The notes beneath the pieces were generated by a model that was not told the origin of the DNA, ran no database searches, and was given only the letters and a program-made list of their open reading frames with translations. The position numbers and the translations under genes are program-made. 64,000 bases of DNA, taken from NCBI GenBank assembly GCA_039619475.1, contig CM077116.1:456939576-457003575 (forward strand). The letters are read 5' to 3'. Positions 48,501 to 60,500 of this stretch are shown here, piece after piece. Position 1 is the first letter of the stretch. The number at the start of each line of letters is the position of its first letter. This stretch comes from Icerya purchasi (taxonomy: Eukaryota > Arthropoda > Insecta > Hemiptera > Monophlebidae).

Positions 48501-51500
48501 AATTTTGTGGTCTACCACGTCAAAAGCTTTTCTCAAGTCAAAATAGACAGCTAAGCATGATTTTCCCTTTTCTAGATTTTCCGTAATGTAGGATACGTGC
48601 TTAAATAGCGCAATATCAGTTCCTTTACCCTCTAAAAATCCGTATTGGTTTGTACTAAAAATTTTTTTGCTATGTAGGAAACCCATTATTCTCATCTTTA
48701 TACATTTCTCAAAAATTTTTGAAATAGTAGGTAGTATACATATTGGTCTGTAATTTGCCATATCACATTTGTCACCTCCCTTATATACTGGAGTAATGAT
48801 ACCTAATTTTAAAATGTTGGGGAATATTCCAACCTTTACAGATTCGTTAAACAAAAGAGTTAAAGGTCTGACAAAAAATTCTACATTTTCTTTTATTAAT
48901 AAAATAGACAGCTCATCTGACCCAAACGACGATTTATTTGGAAAAGACATAATTACATTTTTTATTTCTTCATTCAAGAAATCAATGAATCCAAAAGTTT
49001 CCAGGACGTGGGGGCGGTTTGCATGATATGCTGCAAACCTTTCGTTTTGCAATAGGTCGGTAACAGAGCTTAAAAAATAATTATTAAAATGACAGGCAAC
49101 ATCATATTCATTCTCGTCTGCATCTAATCTGTTATTATTAACAATTACCTCACGTATTCGATGATTCTTACCTCCTAATACTTTTTTCACCACCGCCCAG
49201 TATTTCTTCTGGTTCTGTTCGCAACCGTTTAATAATGCGCTGTAATACTCCTTTTTTACTATTCTGGATAACTCTTGTATTAGCTTTGATATTTCTTTAT
49301 ACTCAGAAATCATAGTTTCATTTCCCTTGAAAGTTTTCATTTTCTTATAAATATTATTTTTCGTATTGGATAAACGTACTATTTCCTGAGTTACCCACGG
49401 TGTTCTCTTGCGTGTATTTATTTTTATTTTTCTAATTTGCTTACACTCATCCACAATTTTGGTAATATTTCGTATAAAATTTTCAAATTTAGCGTCAATA
49501 TCATATTGGGTGTCATAAACAAAATCAATATTAGTACATAATAGTTTGATATGAAATAGGTTTTTATCAAAGGAAACATCAAACGTGGGTGGTTTCACTG
49601 AAATATAGTATTATATATTTAAAGGTATACTTATCGCAACATGATCAGAAAAACTAACATCTAGTACTTTGAATGATATATCGGAGTTTAGTTTATTGCA
49701 ATCTAAGCCCCGGACGAAAACATGATCTAAACAGGAACTGTAATTTCTATTTTGTCGAAAGAAAGTAGGTTCATTAATGATACTTCTGAAACCGTTTGTA
49801 TTTAATAAATTTAAGTAGTCTGTACACTTTGTATTATCTAACAAATTTATATTGAAATCCCCAGAAATTATAGTTCCTTTTTCGGAAACCTTAATAATCT
49901 CTTATAGATGCTTCGTTTTTCATTTTATTTTGCAGGGATTATTTAAAAGCATATACGCAATGGATAATCAGTACGGAAATATTTATATAAATTTGAATGA
50001 AACTATTTCGTTAAAAGAATTTTTCCACTCAACTGAAAATGATTTAATGGATTTGGCATTTGCAGTGATAAAAAGGTATTTATCTAATTTACACATTTCA
50101 CGTCTATATAAAAAATTGTATTATACAATATAATATATTGCGATCAAAGAGATGAAATATTATGAGAAGTAATAACTCACAAAATTCAAATAAAGTTCTG
50201 TAAAAAACTGATAAATGGTCAAATTTTTTAAGATTAATAAATGTTAGTGAAAAAATAAATTTATTCGGATTTTGTTAAGAACTTAATAATAATAGACTGC
50301 TCCGGGAAAACAATATTAGAATAATTTTCATTATTACAAATTTTATTACAAAGCTCTTATAGTAGAATTACAATTTTATTAAAAGATTGATAATCACAAT
50401 TTTTTAACTGGAATGGTTGAATATATAGCGTAATCTAAAAAAATCTTTTTTAAGTGAAACCATAAACAAAAACAGATATCGATCGAATTAAATTTTTTAC
50501 GAAATGTATTTAAAAAAATTTTTGTACAGTTTGGTCGTGTTTAAAACTTAATAATATGTCAGTTATAAAAGATCTGAAAGCTAACACTTTACATTGCGGC
50601 TCTTAACTAGACATCTATTTTCTCAGTGTGTGTACTATTCAGATACTCTAGGCAAGCGATAGAGTTGTTGTTCTCTGCACCTTTGCAACTGCTCCCCATC
50701 CTGTGCCAGCAAGTTTCCTTACCAAGTTCACCCTTGTCTTTACTTTCTGTACCAGCTTCTCAATATGCGGTCTGTATGTTAAGGTATGAAATACCGTTTA
50801 TTTTAGGGCCAGATTTGAAGTTACCTAAAGAGACAAGGAATTTACTGAAGCTGAAGTTAAAAGAAAGAGCATGTGCAGAGGCTACATGGGAAAAGGGGTA
50901 CGTGTTTCATCAAGGTTTGGTACATGAGCGGGAGCAATTAAATTAACAAAAGAAATAAGCCTTTCGAAGGGATAGGTTGTAATATGAAGGACGTTCAGTA
51001 TGTGAGAACTAAAAAGTTTTAGCTATCATCCAAATATGGAATTTGATAATCATACGTATTTCCATGAGTTCGTTTTGACTTGATATTAGCCTTTCTATAG
51101 ACTAAAAAGTTCTCAAAGGGACAACTTGTCCGAAGAAGTTTTAAAGAGAAGGCGTTGTTGTTGATGGCATTTGAATATTACTACTCCACTAAAATGAGGA
51201 AACAAGAATATGAGGATTCTTGTTAGAGCGGCAAACCGATGCAAAATAGACGGCCTACGCGGAGGAGGCCGGGCTGTCAACCATCCAATTAATCAAAGCA
51301 TCCGAATTATCTAGAAGTTAAACATTCTCTAATGGAATTGACGTAGTCTTAGGGCTAACAAACAAGTCTTGGATATACTTAATTCCTACTTCATCCGCAT
51401 TGCTATTTTATCTCAAACTTGGTTTTACTTTAATCTGTTCTGATCGCGTAGAAAGAATCACTGGTGCATAGAACTGAAAAAAAAATTAATGTTGTGAAGA

Positions 51501-54500
51501 CATAAGTCAACAATTGAGCAAAATTTATTCTAGCCGATTTTAGCTATAGATCATTTAGGAGCACAGAGGGGCCTGGAAAAATTTGAAGGAGGAGAAATAA
51601 TACCATTCAAGGAAAGAACAATGGGAACGTGATCACTATCGAAGGCGCTATCAAGGATTTTCCAGTAATAACTGAACTCAAAATTAGGAGAGATGAGAAT
51701 TCAATTGAGACTGAGACTGCAAGAAAGAGTAGGTGAATGGTTATTAAGAGGGAAGAAGTTGTTATTAAGTATAAAATCTTCAAGAACAAGATCATGCCTG
51801 TTATGACTCGTAGAGCCCCATAAAGGAGAGTGAACATTCCAGTCACCCCCAGCCATAAAAGGAAGAGAATGGGGATTGGAAAATAATGTGGAAGGAAAAT
51901 TATTAAGGTCATAATGCGGAAGGGCGTACACTAAAAAAAAAAAAAAATTGAGTAGACCGAAATTTGGAATGGAAATATGGAGTAAATTAGACGAGTGAGG
52001 TTAAGCGGGAATTATGTGGTCAGAGTAATGAAGAAAATATCTTTTCCTATAAGTATGGCGGTACCATTATAGTCATCAACACAATCAGAACAGATTAAAG
52101 TAAAACCACAGATGGATATATTTCAGGATTCTCTAAGCCAAGTTTGAGATAAAATAGCTATGTGGATGAAGTAGTAATCACGTATATCCAAGACTTGTTT
52201 ATTAGCCCCAAGATTACGTCAATTCCATTAAAGAATATTTAACTTCTAGATCATTTGGATACTTTTATTAATTGAATGGTTCATAGCTCGGCCATTGAAA
52301 GTTGATGGAAGTTGAATGAATGGAAAAGGGGCTAAGTGAGACACAGATTTATAATAATGTTAAATTTTATTAAGCTTATGGAAGGTAGTAAACTTAAAAG
52401 AAACGCATAACGTAAAAACAAGAGTACCAGGAGCAATAGTTATTTTAGAGTAAGGGATAGAGGTACGGTTGCCGTATGAAAATGCCTGAGAGAAAAGAAG
52501 TTGCTTTTTATGGTAGAAGCTTCGTGAAAAAAATTATTCTCAAACGACGTGGTTTTTTAAATATCTCTCTGTTTAGATCATTCGTGGAAACTGCGGTCAT
52601 TAGAACAAAGAAAATCTTTACACTTTCGATACATAAGCGGATTTTGGAGATTTATGCATTCTGAGTAAGAATACTTCAAGGAACGTAAGAAACTACGACA
52701 GTGTTTAGCAATGTGACTAAAAGCAAACACTTGGAACACAATGTAAGTGGTTCGATATTAAGAGAGACCGGAAAACGGAGTTTAAAAATGGATGTAGAGT
52801 CGAGAAGAATAGTATCAGAAAACGTATATTCAATAGCTTTTATAGGAATTTTTTTACCTTCGGAAGTGTGAAAAAATCTTTTGATAAGAATCATAGGGAT
52901 AGTAGATGTAAGGCCCTTTCTAATGTGATCCTCGAAAAAAGAAGAATTAACACCTGAAATTACACTTAATCTGTATAATGGTGGGAACGGAATAAATGCT
53001 TTCAGGTTGTGTTTAAGGAAAAAGTTATGGTTTCGAAGGAAGAAGTTTGCAGTTGAGGAAGAAGGGAAAGAGTCAGAGATTTGATTTCTTCCCCGAGGAG
53101 ATATAACGAAGATGCGGAATTTATCACCTTGCCAAAGTTAAAGGTTGGCAATTGCCTACATTATAGCACCGAACAAAGCGTGGTCAAACTATGTTAGGAT
53201 AAGGACTAGAATGATTAAAAGGAAAAGATTCTCCGGTACTTATGATATTGCTCCTATTACTACTATTACTATTGATAAATCAGAATTATTACGTAGGGTG
53301 TTTGAAAATTAAGTATACACATTTTCGTTCTCCACTCACGGTAACACTGAAGCGATGAAACTGAGTAGGCGTGTTTCTCAAGGTTACTACAATGTGTCCT
53401 CAAAGGTTGGAAACGATTGGTTGTAATTTACGTGTTTTAGAGCGAAAAAACGATGAGTACGATACCAGTTGTGCCGTCCAAATGTGAGTTACGTGCAGTT
53501 ATCAAATTTTTAACTATTGAAAAGATTCCTGGTGCCGAAATTTATCGACGTTTATGTGCAGCGTATGCAGACAAAAACGTGATAACAAGAGCAGCTTTAT
53601 ATCGCTGGGTAAAACAATTTGAAGAGGGAAGAACGGACACACACGACGACGCGCAGAGTGGTCGGCCTTCTGATGGCAAGAACGACAAAACAATCAACAT
53701 TGTATGCACTCTCCTGGACGAAGATCACCGCTATACAGTATCTGATCTTCACCATGAGATAGCGAAACGGTTCTCGTATGTTAGCACGGGTCGTTTTTCT
53801 ATCTATCGTATCCTTACAGAACATTCGTACATGACTATGGTGGCCGCGCGGTGGGTACCACGCAGCCTTACCATGTTGCAGCTCAACTGAGGTCCCTGCT
53901 CGCTGATTTTCGTTGGGACGTCTTTACACATCCCCCGTACTCGCCAGATCTCGTCCCATGAGACTACCACGCCTTCTCTGGCTCGAAGAGAGATCTTGCT
54001 GGGCGGCGTATTTCAGATACATCATTTTTGAAGAAAACGGTCGCTGCGTTCTTCCAAAATTTGGACGTTACATGGTTTGCGACTGGAATAGAAAAGTTTA
54101 TCTCACGTTATTTCAAATGCCTGCAGCGATATGGCGATTATGTAGAAAAGTAGAGTAAGACTTCATAAATAATAAAATATTTTTTCGATTTTGGTTTGTC
54201 CGTTTTTCCTCATTTCCTGAGGGTTGTATACTTACTTTTCAAACATCCCTAGTATTATTTTATTATTATTATTATTATTATTATTTGAATAATATTAGTA
54301 ATAAATGATTTTATTTGATTTGATTATTACTGTTACTATTACTATTACTATTATTTCTGCTATTATTATTACTCCCGCTATTGCTGTTAATACTGGCATT
54401 ATTATTACTCTTACTATTGTTAATATTAATATTGCTGTTGCTGTTGTTTTCATTATTACTGTTGTTATCATCGATGTACATGCTGTTATTAGAAGTGGGT

Positions 54501-57500
54501 TTTTTTTTGAATCAGTAAGATCTGCCTAGGCGAGATGACATTCCTTGGAAGACGAGGTTGAGAAAAGGGAGAGAAGACTTGAAGTTTCATCTTATTAGGA
54601 ACCTTCAAGATAGGTTTTTACGAAAAAGCATTTTGCGGTCCTCTTTAGACGAGCTCATCTACTATGTCAAAAACCAAATAAATAAAAATTTACCCGCGAA
54701 ACAAATAATTAATTAGAAATAAAAAGGAATAAATGGAAAATGTAATTAATTTTAAAATGTAACGGAATAAAATAGAAATAGAAATAACGCTGCTAGCAAA
54801 TAATTAAATTAACGAAGAAGCAAAATTATACTACAGCTATAAAAGTAGACAATGGAAAATAAATAATTAAAAATTTCATCGACTTCTTCAGCGAACAAAC
54901 GGACATTTTAAGTCCAATATATGGTATCTTACGATTAGAATAACATGAAATGTTTCAAAATATTTTTTTAAAAAAAGAAAAATTTTGGAGTTAATGAAAC
55001 CAATAAAAGCTAAATATATCGTATTTTTAATGATATTTATTAAATTAAAGCTAATTTAAATATTTTAATAATGGGTAAAAGAAGGTAGGATAAAATAGTG
55101 CACGAGAAAATTATTAATCATAGTAGGGAAAAATGCAATGATATAACCGGCAAGAGACAAAATGGAGAACATAAGAAACTATCAGCCTTCGTGAATAGAA
55201 AAGATAACGAAAAAAAGAAAAAGGTACATTTATTCCTTTTTCTTAAATCGTTATTCAATGCATTTCAATATTTCTTTTTTATTTTTTTTTAATTTTCCCC
55301 TAATTACTATTGTATTTTGTGTAAATTTTTTTATTAATAAAAGTTCAATTTATATATTTATTCGGTTTTACTCGTCTACTATTAAAAAATGTAGTAATGT
55401 TGTACAAAACAATTAAAATTTTTAGAAATTATTTTATAATATCTATAAAGTGATATTAAACAGGTTAATAATATTTACGCTGAAAAAAGTTGAGAGTAAA
55501 TAATCATTTTGAATTGCTAATTTAAATGTTTTGTTTTTTTTAATTCTACGTTTCTTTTATCTTTTTCTTTTTTTACAATGCGTAATTATTATTTAAATAA
55601 TTTAAATATGAGGTACATAAATTTTTAAAAGGAATAAGTAAAATCTGCTGTATCGTACAGATCTGGAAGTAATTTATAACGTTAATATCCATCTTGGAAG
55701 TAATCGATTTTGATGTTTGGAGCACTTATTGTTGCTTTTGTAAATGTATCTTTTTAATATACAAAATCGCAGGCAACAGAGTAACTGCGTGATAACATGT
55801 TTCAATATTTTGGCCACAGTTATTGTTCATCGCATGAATGAAAGTACTACACATCCGCCTTCGTGGTTATTTTCCGAAATCGTAAGTGAAGTGAAGTACG
55901 TGAAAAATCTTCTAAAAATTTTCGAGGCAACTACGAGCCTTGTAGGTAATACATTGTTATCATTATAACCCTAATACTTATTTTATAGAATCGATTTCGG
56001 TATTTGTTTGCTTTATCAAACTTGTTACTAATCTAGTCAGAACACGATTGTTGGAATGTAAATTATATATTCACATGGAATGCAGGAGAGGGGGGTGTTA
56101 TAGGTAGGTTTAATCGGTTAATATCTCTAGTAACTAATTAGTAATATTGTTTTCGAAAAGTCAACTAATCATCTATTTATAGGGGTATTCATTTTTTAAT
56201 TTTACTTATTTAGATATGTGAAGACCAACTCAGAATTTTTATGCATAGCTCTTCGTTCAAAGTTTGTCAATCAATTTTCTTGTAGTCCGTTATATTATAC
56301 TTCCTTTTTCCTTAAAAATTTCCGTAATGAATTTTACAAGTGTTTGGAAATTTTATTTTTCCATGCGTAATTTTTCAAAAAAATTTTTACTGATTCTCAT
56401 ATTTTTGAATTTTTTACGTATTTGAAATGTGTGATCTGGGATACCTTATAATTCCTTATATTCTCTTCAAAGGCTGTCGTCAGTGATTTTAAATCTTTTT
56501 ACCTAAACTACAAAATTTATTATATGTTGTACATATTTCTTATAGTTCTTGTTTTGATCTATTATTATTCCAAAATATGTAATTTTTGTACTGAAAGTTT
56601 TATTTTGTTGATTTAATTTTATTTCTTTCTCTATTTATTGTTGTAATTTCTTCTTATTTGGTTTTCTTGAGATAAGTAGCGTATTTTTTTCTTCAGGGTT
56701 CAAACTAGTATTGAATTTATTATTTATATTTTTTTTCTTATTATCTTAATATTGTTTATTTCGTTTATGTCGGCATCACTAGAACATCATCGGTATAACT
56801 TATTAATTAGATCCCTTTATTTTCTTCAGTCCCTTTATGTACACCTGTCAGGACAATGTTAAATAGCGTCAGTGATAGCGCTGGTTTCTGTGGTACTCTT
56901 GCTAAAAGGTCGGATTAATTTATTTTCTTTTCCAAGTAAACCTATTTTCCTATATTTTAAGAAGTTCTTCGTTGTTTGTAGAGTATTTAATTTAATTCTC
57001 TTTTTTTTGTTCCACGTCCATTTTAGTAGGCCTGACAATTTTATCGGTTGAAAACTTTTTGAGATACCATGAGGGGCACCGTTTTAAAAATACTGTTTTG
57101 AGAAAAACACGTTTAAAAGTTTGAGAAAATATGTAACTTTATAACGATATCAAATTTTCAAAAATCCTTTTATCTATGTATTATTCGTTAGTTTTAGAGG
57201 TCATTTATGAAAAAAAAAAAAGAACCGATTTTTTGACCTGTCAAAGTAGACGACCTCCTGAGTTTAGATATTACTATGGAATGACATATTTGTAAATCTA
57301 ATTTTTGATTGTTTTTAAACAATTGCAATGTTTCCTTACATGAGAGCAGTTATGATGTTTGTATTTTTTTATATATATTGATATTCTACATATTAGTTAT
57401 TAGTTTTTAAATTACTAACTTTACTGAAAATAACATGTAATGTGAACCAAATTTAGTCTTTGCAAATATATCAATTCTAGAAAAACTATATTCCGATTAC

Positions 57501-60500
57501 ACTGCAATGTTGTAATTTTTTAAAGACAGACCGATTAAAATATTCAACGATAATATATTAGTCGTTGTTGTTGTTTTTTTGTTTTTTTTTAGTCCGTTAA
57601 AACTATCTAAATAATATTAATTTATAGTGTAGTCTCGTTTGCAATGATAAAATTAGCATTATTAACTCTGCTAATTAATCCTACTTTAATATTTTCGGAT
57701 TACTCTTTTTACTGTAGTTGAAAATATTGTGCACAGATTTTTCTATTACAACGTCGCATTAGACAACTTAAAATTAATTTTTTATAACGTTATTGGTGGT
57801 ATTTTTTAATAAAATCTTTAATATATTTTTTTTTCAATTTACTAAATAGCGGACAATAAAAATTATAAATAAAAGTAAACCTATTCGCAGAAACATTTTT
57901 AGGCAAAGTTCATCTTCAAGTAGAAAAATATAAATTAGAACACGAACATTTTTGTTTTTCCAAAAACTATTAGTACTAACATACGGTAGCACTTTCTATC
58001 AATATCGAACGCTGTTATACATCTCTACAGAGCGATTGATAATTTTTGTCTATTTCTATATGTTAAAAATTCATCGAAACTCAACGTGTAAAAAAATGTT
58101 TAACAGGCTCCTATAATGTAAAAAAGAATCACATATTGGATAAAAAAAAATTATTAAAAAACGAATCTTCGTCAGAAATATTAAAAGTTAGGTTCGACTT
58201 CTCATTTAGAAAAACTAACTTTTACTTTTACACTGTGGTACACATATACAGACCCATTTTTTCAGAATCGCTTTACATTTTACATAATAGGAGTATGTTT
58301 TAAACATTTCTTACACAAATCGTTAGACTCGGTGGAGTTTTAACGTCATTAACGAACCATTACACATCCATATTCGATATACAAACTGCTACAGGTCTTC
58401 ATGAGCACTGTTGACAGCGATTTTGGAATATGCTGCGTAGATTTTATTTCAAACGAAGAACTTTTTGTAATTGTGGCCCTTTCATTTTCATAATTTTACC
58501 ATTCCTTTTTGGTTTTTTATATCTGAAGAGGCTAATAAAATGTTAAAATGTGGTGTATGTAATATTTTTAAAAGTAATCTATGTTATGAAAACAAACGAC
58601 TTAAAAAAATATCCGAAGAGCTATTTTTGCATGTACCAAATTTCCATTACTTTTATCTTCGTCTCTAATATTTGAAATATTCCAAATATGTTCGTGTTTG
58701 CTAAATAATTCTACCAATTCAACTATTATTTACGAATGAGTTAATTTTTCTTAATCTAAAATTAATTATTTTATTTTAGATTGTTATTAAACAAATTTAC
58801 CAAATATATGCAAGATCGTACTTTTCATTGCAAATATTTACGTTGTCATAATACAAATTCAGTCTAAGCGTATTTGTTTGCGCCGATGTAAACGTATACG
58901 ATTGCATACAATTCTTTGCAATTTATAAAATTGTTTCTATTGCATTCGTTTTTAAAGAATCGAACATGAAATTTTTAAGAACAGATTTTTTTTATCAAAT
59001 TAAAATGCATTATTTTTTTCGTTTTTACGTTTATTTTTAATTTTAGATAGTGAAGAAGAGACGGAAATTAAGCGTTTATTAATGATACATGATAAGTTAT
59101 TAGAAATCAATAACGATTATTTAACGCTCAAATTAGCCGACGACGGTGCTCAAATGCTACAAACGCATTCAGGTATTTCTGTTGCATTATTTCTCTATAT
59201 TTTTAAATGTTATTTGATGAAACGTATATTAATTGTAAAAAATTACCAACGAATTAATTGTTTCGAAGAAACTGCTGGCATTGACAATTTTAAATTTTTG
59301 TGAAATTAATTGAAAATATTTTATCATTTTAAACTGACGTCTCTGACTTAGTTTACGACTACGTTTTATTTCACACTTTTTATATTTTGATAGTTGAAAG
59401 AATTACTTTTATGTACTCATACCAATTTTAAAAACATCGATGTTTGTCAGCTTTTTAAAATAGTTTACAAAGTGAAATGAAAATAATATTTCGTTAAATC
59501 TACAAAAATGTAAAAAAAAAGTGCATAGTCCCATTTTGTTTTTTTTGTGTTTTTTTTTTTTTTTAAATTCGGAAATTAAATAAAAAAAAACATTTTTTAA
59601 TTTCCATTTATTCGTTTATTATCGTTATGTTCGGATATGTGCATACGGTCAATAAGACATTGAATTTACGTGTAAATATGTATTTTTAATTTGTTTTTTT
59701 TTTCATTGGTCTCCCGTTAATGAATATTCTGAGTTAATTAAATAATTCGGTATTTAAATATATTTTCTTTGGAATACGAACAATGTCAGCTAAAAGAATT
59801 GTATATGTTTTTATAATTGACTAAGTCATTCTTATTAGAAAAAACGTCATTAAACATAATGTAAATACGTAACGGATTTCGCAGCTGGATTTTTTTATTA
59901 CTTCCAGCGTAAGAGTGACATAATCAATATATATATATATATATCTGTAGAACGTTCTGTTCTGTATTCTCATTTGCTGGACTTCGGCTTTCTGGTCCTT
60001 CTTATGTTTCTTTTACCCTCTCTTTTCATTCCCCGGACATTATTCTTGCTGCTTGTTCCTTTTTATTAAGGTTTCTAACGATGAGCATTCAAAAAAAAAA
60101 AAACAGAAAAACACATACATACATATATATAAAATGTATAACTCGGTCTAACTTTTCTAATGGGGAGTGGCCTAAGAATTACGTTGTAATTAATATATAT
60201 ATATGTATTGTAATGAATTGACTTTCCGCTATGAATTACTGTTTCACGGCTTCAGTCGTTAGTTTCCTACGTCTTACAAATTCATCCTCTCACAGAAAAA
60301 TTTGTTACTTGAGGGGAAAAAAATTCTAAAAAAAATTCTCTTTCGAAAGGAAAAAATAAAGCTTTTGCGAGGCGATTAGATCTTATCTCTTTCGAAAGAC
60401 TATAACTCGCGGGCGCCAGTTACACAACGTGTCACAATCTAAACAGCTGTCGGTCGAGCTTAGGCTTTTTTCTTGGTATATCGGTCGAAGAAAATACGAT

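Larger units (their letters stand above)
47150..49905 (-). mobile_element. Young 5'-truncated LINE, CR1/Jockey group (GNPAT intron 5)
   Basis: Read on the - strand, the element begins inside its endonuclease at about 49900, runs through RT and ends with a 3' region containing an (AAT)n tail at about 47150-47166. Most of the coding part is one open frame, in contrast to every other retroelement here, which suggests a recent insertion. It is antisense to GNPAT. The truncated 5' end lies about 30 bp from the exon 6 acceptor. Clade placement between CR1, Daphne and Jockey needs a tree. Confidence 0.85.

Noticed and set aside
48769..49026. + strand frame within the CR1-like LINE
   Set aside because: Shadow of the RT frame on the opposite strand.
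47469..49598. Domesticated reverse transcriptase host gene
   Set aside because: It is joined in phase to an APE endonuclease across a single stop, is 5'-truncated and has an AAT-type tail, which is the layout of an inserted LINE.
50626..50946. 106-codon + frame considered as an extra GNPAT exon
   Set aside because: Exons 6 (phase 2 end) and 7 (phase 2 start) join directly and match the family order. The frame resembles no GNPAT segment.
54305..54529. Hydrophobic Ile/Thr/Val-rich + frame that looks like a membrane protein
   Set aside because: It is translation of an ATT/ACT/GTT triplet microsatellite.
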